62,041 nucleotides of DNA, from assembly GCF_947495455.1 (NCBI RefSeq), contig NZ_CANLZC010000023.1, positions 1 through 62,041 of the forward strand, read 5' to 3'. Source of the DNA: an uncultured Shewanella sp. GTDB taxonomy: Bacteria; Pseudomonadota; Gammaproteobacteria; Enterobacterales; Shewanellaceae. The notes beneath the pieces are model-generated. The model was not told where the DNA came from. It was given only the letters and a program-made list of their open reading frames with translations, and searched no databases. Below, in pieces: positions 35,380 to 42,872 of the stretch. The first letter of the stretch is position 1, and each line of letters starts with the position of its first letter. A program made the translations under genes and the position numbers.

Positions 35380-35825
35380 TTCTTCGAGTAGGTTGGCGTC
35401 ATCCAAACATACTGCCGCTTCTGGCTTTTTCACCTTACATGCACTGCCACCTTCTTAATAAAGAGTCTCACCGCCGCCCCCAGCTTGATTTTAGATAATA
35501 AGTGCAGAGTGAGATTCACCTTAGCTCCCACCAAATGCACACCTGCGGGATCCACTTTTAAAAAGCAGACTTTGATCATTTTCAATCAACTGCTGCATGT
35601 CTTTTTGGGCGTGGAAATACACCACCTCTTCACCGGCTTGATCCTCGACCCTTTGCTGTTAAAGAGAGGGCTCGTTACTGCCTTCGCCTTTGTCGCTTCA
35701 GGTTTATCACAGATCACGGTTTTTAAGACAGTTCGCGTTTGATGGTCCGGCAATGCCACACTGTGAAAAGAGTGCGGCAAGTTAATGGCATTGTGAGTGC
35801 GTACCGTGATTATGGGTTGGTTTTA
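35380..35825 (-). pseudogene. Decayed vgrG tail, module 0
   Basis: Minus-strand pieces match the 3' part of vgrG in order. First comes the [12 protein letters not shown] segment with the module palindrome, then the [27 protein letters not shown] and [11 protein letters not shown] pieces, then [16 protein letters not shown]. There are several frameshifts and an internal deletion joining the needle start (ENDQ) to the needle end (KVDPAG). No toxin remains; the IS3 element abuts the degraded end. Immunity-like genes lie on its upstream side. Confidence 0.85.
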
Positions 35826-35850
35826 ATAATGCTCATTCTGATTATTCAAA

Positions 35851-36381
35851 CTACTTAAGCGGTTGATTATTAATTGCGATGATTTCAGTCCTTATTGGAT
35901 CACTCTCCTTATTCAGTAATGAACCAATCCATATCACACCACGACCTATCATTACCCCTTCACTATAACGGCGTATTTTATAAAAATTCTGATGAGCAAA
36001 GGCATCTTTCACTTTTTGGTTAATAATCTCTTCATAATGCGCAATAAAATCTGATTTATTATTAATTCCTAACACATTACCATCAGCAACTCGAATTGAA
36101 ATTGGGTAATGAACTTTATCAGCCACTTCAGCTTTACAATTTTTAGCTATATCATTTTTTAACTCATCAAAAAAAACTTTAAACTTCGAAGCGGAATCGA
36201 TACCTGAGTTGTAAAAATGCTTCTCAGGTACCTGAAGTTTTTCATTTTGTTGTTGAACCGTACCCGCTTTAGTCGAACTACAACTATCCGTTGGCTGAGC
36301 CTTAACAGAAATAGTTAAGATGACGCTGACAATAAAAAATATCGTTGGCGTCACTTTATATAATTTATTGATTATTATCAT
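35851..36381 (-). CDS. Exported immunity-like protein, family A (copy 1)
   Basis: The 176 residues start with a signal peptide (IFFIVSVILTISVKA). The mature part has the family signature FYNSGIDSASKFKVFFDELKNDIA, HYPISIRV, DFIAHYEEIINQKVKDAFAHQNF and GVMIGRGVIWIGS. The same signature occurs at 36906-37391 and at 42351-42872. The latter gene overlaps the end of vgrG-lysozyme and is its likely immunity gene. A periplasmic inhibitor of a lysozyme-like toxin is the inferred role. Here it is next to a decayed vgrG tail, so it is probably an orphan immunity gene. AAAGGGA precedes the ATG. Confidence 0.75.
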   Translation of the reverse strand: MIIINKLYKVTPTIFFIVSVILTISVKAQPTDSCSSTKAGTVQQQNEKLQVPEKHFYNSGIDSASKFKVFFDELKNDIAKNCKAEVADKVHYPISIRVADGNVLGINNKSDFIAHYEEIINQKVKDAFAHQNFYKIRRYSEGVMIGRGVIWIGSLLNKESDPIRTEIIAINNQPLK

Positions 36382-36409
36382 ATATCCCTTTAAAAATAAC
36401 CATCACAAC

Positions 36410-36898
36410 TCATTGGCAAGAAGCAATTTTATCCATTTTATAAAAAAAACCATCATAACTTTCCATTAGCTTATTCTGGCCAATTACTTCATAACGAGTA
36501 TAAAAATTTTTCATATCACTCTTTTCGAAAACTTCGATATAATGAATAAAATCTCTTTCAGGCATAAATCCATAAAATACACTATTTTTTGGCGGGACCA
36601 CTCCCTCTTCCTTTTCTACTTTTTCTATAACCACTTTATAAATTGGTGGTTTTATCTGGCTGATAAAATCACTAAAAATAGTCGGGCACAAGATAATTTT
36701 ATCTCCAATGTGTTGTTTAGCTTGCTCCACTGTTGTCAGGCCACCTCGATACCTTTGAACATCCACTACATTGTAATGGCCATAATAAGTGTTTATTTCA
36801 TCCTTATTATGATCATTCTTGGCACATGCAGTCACTATTGCTAGCAAAGCCAATAGAATACATACGACAACTTTCCCTATTTGATTAATTAAAGACAT
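36410..36898 (-). CDS. Lipoprotein of unknown function, immunity candidate
   Basis: The lipoprotein signal MSLINQIGKVVVCILLALLAIVTAC ends in a lipobox-like IVTAC. The mature part of about 138 residues includes YYGHYNVVDVQRYRGGLTTVEQAKQHIGDKIIL, a pattern resembling small periplasmic inhibitors. No family could be named. The start at 36898 is chosen as it gives a clean signal sequence and lies 8 bases after the stop of the upstream gene; a longer frame begins at 36955. It sits among orphan immunity genes. Confidence 0.6.
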   Translation of the reverse strand: MSLINQIGKVVVCILLALLAIVTACAKNDHNKDEINTYYGHYNVVDVQRYRGGLTTVEQAKQHIGDKIILCPTIFSDFISQIKPPIYKVVIEKVEKEEGVVPPKNSVFYGFMPERDFIHYIEVFEKSDMKNFYTRYEVIGQNKLMESYDGFFYKMDKIASCQ

Positions 36899-36905
36899 CA
36901 AAGAT

Positions 36906-37391
36906 TCACTGATTATTAATGCCAATAATTTTTGTTTCAAAGTCATCTTGCTCATGTAGCTTAATCGAGCCGATCCAAACCACGCCTCTGCCCAACATCA
37001 CGCCATATGAATTTTCTTTGATGTCATTAAAATTCTGATGAGCAACGGCATCTTTCACTTTTTGATTAATAATCTCATCATAATGCTCGATAAAATCCGT
37101 TCTCGTTTTAACACTTAATACTCGTTCTTTTGATATTCTAATTGAAATGGGATAACTAATTTTAGCCGCTACACCTTGTTTATTATTTGAGGCTACGTCT
37201 ATTTTCAACTCATCAACAAATTGCTTTAGCTCACTCGCTGAGTCAAAACCTGAATAGTAAAAAGCGTTTTCAGGTAACTCTGTTGTGGTCGTTTCAATAA
37301 TGTCTGCTTTTTCATGTGTGCAGGCAGTGAAAGTCACGATGAGTAGTATCGCTAAACAGTATCCACACAGTTTATTGATGAAATTCGGCAC
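36906..37391 (-). CDS. Lipoprotein immunity-like protein, family A (copy 2)
   Basis: This has the same signature as copies 1 and 3: FYYSGFDSASELKQFVDELKIDVASNNKQGVAAKISYPISIRISKERVLSVKTRTDF. A 40-residue block is nearly identical to copy 3 (42351-42872). Unlike copies 1 and 3 it has a lipobox (VTFTAC), so it would be membrane-anchored in the periplasm. GTG at 37391 has AAGGAAAG at good spacing; ATG 37409 lacks one. It overlaps the 3' end of the membrane-protein gene. No toxin partner remains beside it. Confidence 0.72.
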   Translation of the reverse strand: MPNFINKLCGYCLAILLIVTFTACTHEKADIIETTTTELPENAFYYSGFDSASELKQFVDELKIDVASNNKQGVAAKISYPISIRISKERVLSVKTRTDFIEHYDEIINQKVKDAVAHQNFNDIKENSYGVMLGRGVVWIGSIKLHEQDDFETKIIGINNQ

Positions 37392-38004
37392 AAATACTTT
37401 CCTTGCCATAGGTCATGAGTTCTGTCTCTGTCACATAATAATTATTAATGCCGCACACTAATCTTACTGCTTCTTTCGAGTCCATCGCGGCAAAACTAAA
37501 AAAAGTATGGTGATAAATAAAGAATGCCAGCATCACCTGAAGTATTATCACAGCCATCAAAAATTGTATGACCCCTTTTTTATCGTGCAGTTTTTTTGGC
37601 CAATTATGCCACATGGTCTCACCAAAGAGGCTTTTTCGATAAAAATCTAATGGTGCAAACAACATACATATTGCCGAGATGGGCGTCCAGTACGCAGCGT
37701 TGGGTATATCTATGCCGGAAAAGAAGTCAAACAGACTCAACATTCCTCCCCACAATAAGGCCACAGCTAAAAGACAACCACCTTTGAGATGCATGCCCTT
37801 ATAAAAATAATAAAGCCACGCACCAATAAAACCCCAAAAACTGTTAAAAGCCAGTTTTTCTTTAAAGCTTAATGTCTTAAATTCCTTTGATTTAAAAATT
37901 TCGTCTCGGCTGCGCGTTCCTGCATCAAGCGCTTCAAATAGTTTAAAACGTCGCTTCCATTTATCTTTCACGGCTAAATTATCAATATTTATTGTTTCGC
38001 TCAT
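37372..38004 (-). CDS. DUF2628-like membrane protein, immunity candidate
   Basis: The 210 residues begin with a basic soluble N-terminus. Three to four hydrophobic segments follow: FWGFIGAWLYYFYKGMHLKGGCLLAVALLWGGML, TPISAICMLFAPLDFYR and GVIQFLMAVIILQVMLAFFIYH. The layout (FYYGMWKKGL-like turn, then FAPxDYY) resembles DUF2628 proteins; this is from memory. ATG 38004 has AAGGA before it. It follows the pore-forming toxin module and its small membrane immunity gene, so protection against a membrane toxin is plausible. Confidence 0.6.
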   Translation of the reverse strand: MSETINIDNLAVKDKWKRRFKLFEALDAGTRSRDEIFKSKEFKTLSFKEKLAFNSFWGFIGAWLYYFYKGMHLKGGCLLAVALLWGGMLSLFDFFSGIDIPNAAYWTPISAICMLFAPLDFYRKSLFGETMWHNWPKKLHDKKGVIQFLMAVIILQVMLAFFIYHHTFFSFAAMDSKEAVRLVCGINNYYVTETELMTYGKESICAEFHQ

Positions 38005-38065
38005 TTTTATCGTCCTTGATATGGATATCATTAAATAAAAATCGACTTATCGAATTTTATTGCTT

Positions 38066-38476
38066 TTATTTAGTCAAATAATTGTAAATACAGAATCCCA
38101 CAAAGCCTAATCCTCCAAAATTAAAAGCAAGAAGAAAAATGCGATAAATGCCATAATCTTTACCAAAAATTATTTTTATTTCTTTTCGCCAATCTACAAT
38201 CTCAGACTTGGGGATCCGCCAACCATAACGTAATGTAAAATAAGTAAACCACAAATAGCCTGCCCCACTAAATACAAGCCAAGATGTTCCATTTTCCATT
38301 AGCAAGTTAAGCCGATCTCGCAATTTCTGGGGAGCGCTATCAATTATACCTTTTACCATTCCTCGCCTATTTTTACGCAACTTAAAATTCAAAATCGGCA
38401 TTAGAATTAAAAAAACACCAAAGCCCAAAACGGTTAACAATCCGCAAACCATTCCCAGCAATTCATAATCAATCAA
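38066..38476 (-). CDS. Small membrane protein, probable immunity to the pore-forming VgrG tail
   Basis: The 136 residues contain three hydrophobic segments ([42 protein letters not shown] and [19 protein letters not shown]). It overlaps the toxin module stop by 8 bases. Its TTG start has GAGGAG 7 bases before it. Being directly coupled to a toxin that is itself hydrophobic, it is the natural immunity candidate. No family recognised. Confidence 0.7.
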   Translation of the reverse strand: MIDYELLGMVCGLLTVLGFGVFLILMPILNFKLRKNRRGMVKGIIDSAPQKLRDRLNLLMENGTSWLVFSGAGYLWFTYFTLRYGWRIPKSEIVDWRKEIKIIFGKDYGIYRIFLLAFNFGGLGFVGFCIYNYLTK

Positions 38477-40328
38477 AGATCAACTCCTCTATTTTATCAC
38501 CAAACTGGTTAGAAATATCACCACCTTCAAGACCCCACGCTAAAGATCCAGCTCCAACAATGGCTATAGAAAGCCCTCCAGTTACAGGCGCAAACGCTAA
38601 AGCAGTGCCGATAAGCCACCCAGAACCAACATTAACAACCCCAGATATAACATTTTTGGTTGTTGCACGGGCACAAGCCTCTGTTAACCAGCCATTCATA
38701 TTACATTGTTGGTAGAGATCAATCCCATTGCCATACAAGGCCGAAATCGTCACCGCCCAGCCAACCTTACCCAGTTGGCTACTGAACTTCATCGCTTCTT
38801 TATACAAGCCGCTCATATTGATACCCGCAAGGGATTGAGAGAAGTTCTTGGCTCGATATAGCTGACGTTTATCAATGTTTAAGTAGCGATTGATATTCTT
38901 TACCTGAATATTCTTCACATAACCTGGCTGGCCAACTTGTGACATCAAGGCTTTCATTTCGCCTTTAAAGCGATTCGCATCCTTACGCCAATTTTTATAA
39001 TCTTGATTAGAATACAAGGCCTGCCCAGACAAGCCTTTGGTGCGCTCCGAGACTTCACGAGAGTATTTTGCAAAACTCTCCATTTTTTGCTGAATTCGAT
39101 TGCCTTGTACTTGCGCGCCAGCTATGACCGCTCCCGTTCCTGCAAGCATGTGCCCCAAATTCCACTCAGTTAGCTCATCACTGCCACTTTCTCCAAGACT
39201 CGTCTCTAACCCTGACGTCGCCATCATCAATATCGCGTTCGTGGCAGATTCATGATGCTCGGCAAACCAAGTGCGCTGCTCTTCATTTAATTTCAGATAT
39301 TCTGTCATGAGCTCATCGGCTTGCTCGATAGCATCGGCTTCATCTTCATGGGTGTATTTCCATGGCGACACTACTACTGGCATACCCGCGAGAATTTGAC
39401 TGAAACTTTGCTTTAAATGCGGGTTAGTGTTGAGCACATGTTCAATAATTTCAGGTTCTTTTGACAAATAAACTTCTTCGGCGAATTCTTCGACATTGGT
39501 GCGCTTATCAGAAAATACTAAATACACATCATCGGTACCTTCGCCCGCTGCACTCTCATTAGTTTCCTTTTCACTCTCATTACTGGCACCAGCAGCTCCC
39601 GCTGCACCTCCATTCTCACTACTTCCACCAGCACCCTCACTCATAGTCCCCTGAGACTGCTCCAGCTCCACCGCTTCATATTCAAACACGACCTCTTCGC
39701 TTTCAACGGCTTCCAACGTTGCGGCCTGTTTAATGATTTCCCCCGTCTCAGGACAAATCGCTTCGTCTAATGTTAGGGCAACCTCAGGTTTCTTGACTTT
39801 GCATTGACTACCCGATCCGGCGCCACCGCCAGAGTTCAAATTCACTTTCGCGCCCACCAAATGCACGCCTGCGGGATCCACTTTTAAAAAACTGCCACCA
39901 GCGCTTAACGTGATTTCTGAGCCTGCATCAAGCACTAATTCACCTTTAGATTTCAGATGCACCTCACTGCCTACCTTCATCAGCTGTTTCTTAGCCACTT
40001 TTTGATGATGGCTAGCTTTTACCGCTAACATGCTGTCTTTGGTAATCCCCACTAGACTGTCGGCTTCTAAGGTTTGATGATCGTTGCCCGTTATTTGCGT
40101 GAATCTATCATTAGTGATATTCCAATGCTGATTACCCAATACATGCAAGCTTAAATCATTTTCAATTAACTGCTGCATGTCTTTTTGGGCGTGAAAATAC
40201 ACCACCTCTTCTCCCGCTTGATCCTCGAAATGCAATTCATTACTGCCTTCACCTTTATGCGATTGCGTTTTTAAGACAGTTCGCGTTTGATGGTCGGGTA
40301 AGGCCGCACTGTGAAAAAAGTGCGGCAA
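38469..40328 (-). CDS. Orphan vgrG tail with probable pore-forming toxin (module 1)
   Basis: The frame opens within vgrG homology: [26 protein letters not shown], the needle repeats to about residue 175, then an acidic/Ala-Gly linker (about 200-275). The gp27 and gp5 parts are missing. The unique C-terminal 350 residues end in hydrophobic, Gly-rich helices ([52 protein letters not shown]), as in pore-forming toxins. The only start is a TTG inside vgrG homology, and a stop codon lies directly before the homology begins (40370), so it is probably silent unless recombined onto a complete vgrG. The toxin frame is intact. An immunity gene overlaps it. Confidence 0.75.
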   Translation of the reverse strand: MPHFFHSAALPDHQTRTVLKTQSHKGEGSNELHFEDQAGEEVVYFHAQKDMQQLIENDLSLHVLGNQHWNITNDRFTQITGNDHQTLEADSLVGITKDSMLAVKASHHQKVAKKQLMKVGSEVHLKSKGELVLDAGSEITLSAGGSFLKVDPAGVHLVGAKVNLNSGGGAGSGSQCKVKKPEVALTLDEAICPETGEIIKQAATLEAVESEEVVFEYEAVELEQSQGTMSEGAGGSSENGGAAGAAGASNESEKETNESAAGEGTDDVYLVFSDKRTNVEEFAEEVYLSKEPEIIEHVLNTNPHLKQSFSQILAGMPVVVSPWKYTHEDEADAIEQADELMTEYLKLNEEQRTWFAEHHESATNAILMMATSGLETSLGESGSDELTEWNLGHMLAGTGAVIAGAQVQGNRIQQKMESFAKYSREVSERTKGLSGQALYSNQDYKNWRKDANRFKGEMKALMSQVGQPGYVKNIQVKNINRYLNIDKRQLYRAKNFSQSLAGINMSGLYKEAMKFSSQLGKVGWAVTISALYGNGIDLYQQCNMNGWLTEACARATTKNVISGVVNVGSGWLIGTALAFAPVTGGLSIAIVGAGSLAWGLEGGDISNQFGDKIEELIFD

Positions 40329-40376
40329 GTTAATGGCATTGTGGGTGCGCCCCGTGATTATGGGTTAGCTTTAACA
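40313..40376. repeat. Module junction with palindrome (module 1)
   Basis: The start of the vgrG homology. After the block for [13 protein letters not shown] comes the inverted repeat GCCGCAC...GTGCGGC (arms 7 bp, 10-base loop). In complete vgrG genes this spot simply reads PPYALPDHQ. The other two modules have the same insertion (35753-35780, 42240-42263). Confidence 0.7.
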
Positions 40377-40403
40377 ATATCCGTCCTTACAATTGGAATA
40401 AAA

Positions 40404-40862
40404 TTACTGATTTATAAATTTTATTTCCATAACGGTTTTATCTTTTCTGTAAGGGTCACTGCCTATCTTAGGCTTTAAATAAAGCATGATGTACTCTATA
40501 TTCTTATTAGATAAGTGCCCTTTAAAAAACACATAAACTTGATCAATGTAAGTAATAATTATAATGGGTTCTTCATTTTTAAATTGTATCAGTCCATCAC
40601 ATCCACCTTGGAAGCAAAGCTCTCCTGTTGTTAATTTATCCATTTTAATTATTTTTCCTTTTGAGGCGGCATGTTGCTTCATAAAATAATCATAGACAAA
40701 CTCACCATCAAATGATTTAGCATTACCTATACGATCTTTAATATAACTGATCGCATTATCATTATGATAAATTTCCTGTATGTTATTGAATTTATCTAAT
40801 TCAAAATCATTTGCCAGTAGTTGAGTACTAACTAGCGCTAACGCTAATATTATGCCTTTCAT
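40404..40862 (-). CDS. Periplasmic protein, probable immunity to the pesticin-like toxin
   Basis: The 152 residues have a clear signal peptide ([17 protein letters not shown], cut before NDFELDK). The mature protein has two Cys (ELCFQGGC) and no recognised domain. It overlaps the upstream toxin module by 4 bases (ATGA) and has AAAGGAAA before its ATG. Muramidase toxins act in the periplasm, so a secreted inhibitor encoded in this coupled way is the expected immunity protein. Function inferred from position. Confidence 0.75.
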   Translation of the reverse strand: MKGIILALALVSTQLLANDFELDKFNNIQEIYHNDNAISYIKDRIGNAKSFDGEFVYDYFMKQHAASKGKIIKMDKLTTGELCFQGGCDGLIQFKNEEPIIIITYIDQVYVFFKGHLSNKNIEYIMLYLKPKIGSDPYRKDKTVMEIKFINQ

Positions 40863-42163
40863 AGTATTTCCTTTAACATTTTAGCTTCTAGCTCTCTTCT
40901 AGAACGATAGTCATCTCTAAAGTTCATTAAATTTGCATACGCCGATTCCCAATCTTGATTGGTGACTTGTCTCCAAAAGTTAGGAGTTTTAATTTTTGAG
41001 CTACCATACTGATACTCCACAGATGCAATAACTGTTTGTGCTTGTGAAGGTATGCAATGAAATTTTACATCACTATCTGCATTATACTTAGTCATCAGCC
41101 TGCTTGTTGCTTTAGCCTTATTATTAAAGTAAATCTGTTCGGCCTGTTCTTTTGTTATTTTCAGAGGGTTTCTAGCTAAGAATTTTTTAGCTTCTTCTTT
41201 TTTATAGCCTAGATAGGGTACTAATTTATCAATTAATTCAATATCTAAATCAATATTTATAAGATCTTGTCTATTTCTAGCACCTAAATCAAAACCAACA
41301 GAAACCGTTACACCACTTTTACTACCTTTTGGATCTGGTACATAAGCAGTCAGCTCCATTCCACCTTCTAATATTTTAATAAAGTCAAAATCTATTTTTT
41401 CACCACAATCATTATCTTGATTGCAATCAGGACACAGATCTTCAGCGGTTTCATTGTCACTCTCATTACTGGCACTAGCAGTTCCCGCTGCAGCACCAGC
41501 AGCGCCTCCATTATCACTACTTCCACTAGCACCATCATTGCTTTGTGCATTCTCACCATTTCCAACAGTGGAAGTCCCCTGCGACTGCTCAATCTCCACC
41601 GCTTCATATTCAAACACGACCTCGTCGCCTTCGGTTGCTTCCATGGAGGCAGCCTGCTTAATGAGCTCACCTTCTTCGGGTAGGATAGCCTCATCCAAAC
41701 ATACTGCCGCTTCTGGTTTCTTGACTTTACACGCAGATCCAGAACCTGCGCCTCCTCCCGAATTGAGGTTAACCTTAGCCCCCACTAAATGCACACCTGC
41801 GGGATCCACTTTGAGAAAACTGCCACCTGCGCTTAACGTGATTTCTGAGCCAGCATCAAGCACTAACTCACCCTTAGATTTAAGGTGTACCTCACTGCCC
41901 ACCTTCATGAGCTGTTTTTTAGCCACTTTTTGATGGTGACTAGCCTTAACGGCAAGCATACTGTCTTTACTGATTAAATTTAGGCTATCACTTTCTAGCG
42001 TTAGATGATCATCATTAGTCACCTGAGTAAAACGGTCTTGCGCCACATTCCAATGCTGATTACCCAACACATGCAAGCTCTGATCATTTTCAATTAACTG
42101 CTGCATATCTTTTTGCGCATGGAAATACACCACCTCTTCACCTGCTTGATCCTCGAAATGCAA
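40859..42163 (-). CDS. Orphan vgrG tail with pesticin-like muramidase domain (module 2)
   Basis: The frame begins inside the vgrG needle ([21 protein letters not shown]), carries the needle to about residue 145, a linker rich in Gly/Ala/Asn, and a [10 protein letters not shown] segment. A C-terminal domain of about 175 residues follows: [18 protein letters not shown], then [14 protein letters not shown]. This is the pesticin/T4-lysozyme-like pattern (catalytic Glu in LEGG, Thr in GVT, Asp in GFD), which cleaves peptidoglycan. Upstream vgrG homology continues to 42295 but is out of frame, and there is no conventional start; the apparent start is TTG. Probably silent in place. A coupled immunity gene follows. 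Confidence 0.78.
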   Translation of the reverse strand: MHFEDQAGEEVVYFHAQKDMQQLIENDQSLHVLGNQHWNVAQDRFTQVTNDDHLTLESDSLNLISKDSMLAVKASHHQKVAKKQLMKVGSEVHLKSKGELVLDAGSEITLSAGGSFLKVDPAGVHLVGAKVNLNSGGGAGSGSACKVKKPEAAVCLDEAILPEEGELIKQAASMEATEGDEVVFEYEAVEIEQSQGTSTVGNGENAQSNDGASGSSDNGGAAGAAAGTASASNESDNETAEDLCPDCNQDNDCGEKIDFDFIKILEGGMELTAYVPDPKGSKSGVTVSVGFDLGARNRQDLINIDLDIELIDKLVPYLGYKKEEAKKFLARNPLKITKEQAEQIYFNNKAKATSRLMTKYNADSDVKFHCIPSQAQTVIASVEYQYGSSKIKTPNFWRQVTNQDWESAYANLMNFRDDYRSRRELEAKMLKEIL

Positions 42164-42237
42164 TTCATTACTGCCTTCACCTTTATGCGATTGGGTTTTT
42201 AAGACGGTACGGGTTTGATGGTCGGGGAGAGCCGCAC

Positions 42238-42300
42238 TGAGAAAGAGCGCGGCAAGTTAATGGCATTGTGCGTGCGCCCGGTGATTATGGGTTAAATTAA
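42238..42300. repeat. Module junction with palindrome (module 2)
   Basis: Same position in vgrG as in modules 0 and 1. Imperfect inverted repeat GCCGCAC...GCGCGGC after the [12 protein letters not shown] block. Here the insertion also shifts the frame. The homology ends abruptly at about 42295, followed by unrelated sequence and then the immunity gene of the complete vgrG. Confidence 0.65.
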
Positions 42301-42350
42301 ATACAGCTTTAACAGAGCGTTAATAGGAGCTTTAATAGTGCCTGTCCCAG

Positions 42351-42872
42351 TTATTCAGTGGCTGTCCCAGTTATTCGTTTCAACGATCGATTATTAATCG
42401 CATAAATCTTTATTTTGGCAGGATCATCGTTTCCTAAACTAATTGCCCCTATCCATATAACTCCACGACCTATCCTTACTCCTGAGGAATATCCACGGAT
42501 TTCATTAAAATCCTGCTTAGAAACAGCATCTTTCACTTGTTGATTAATAATCTCATCATAATGCGCAATAAAATCTGCTCTCGTTTTAACACTTAACACT
42601 CGTTCTTTTGATATTCTAATTGAAATGGGATAACTAATTTTAGCCGCTACACCTTGTTTATTATTTGAGGCTATGTCTATCTTCAACTCATCAAAAAATT
42701 GCTTTAGCTCACTAGCTGAATCTATACCTGAATTATAAAAATATTTTTCAGGTATTTGAATTGAAGTATCAGCACTCGTATCAAGATTAACATCTGAATA
42801 TGCATTAACACTTAAACTAAGTAGTAAACATAGTGCTACAAAAATATTAACTACTTTATTGATTATTTTCAT
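42351..42872 (-). CDS. Periplasmic immunity protein for the VgrG-lysozyme, family A (copy 3)
   Basis: The 173 residues have a signal peptide (IFVALCLLLSLSVNA). The family signature follows: FYNSGIDSASELKQFFDELKIDIASNNKQGVAAKISYPISIRISKERVLSVKTRADFIAHYDEIINQ, then GVRIGRGVIWIGA. It overlaps the vgrG-lysozyme gene by 17 bases with GAAGGGA inside that gene, so the two are co-translated. It should bind and block the lysozyme domain in the periplasm. Two further copies (35851, 36906) lie near decayed modules. The 3' region carries a small duplication (TGCCTGTCCCAGTTATTC / GGCTGTCCCAGTTATTC). Confidence 0.8.
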   Translation of the reverse strand: MKIINKVVNIFVALCLLLSLSVNAYSDVNLDTSADTSIQIPEKYFYNSGIDSASELKQFFDELKIDIASNNKQGVAAKISYPISIRISKERVLSVKTRADFIAHYDEIINQQVKDAVSKQDFNEIRGYSSGVRIGRGVIWIGAISLGNDDPAKIKIYAINNRSLKRITGTATE

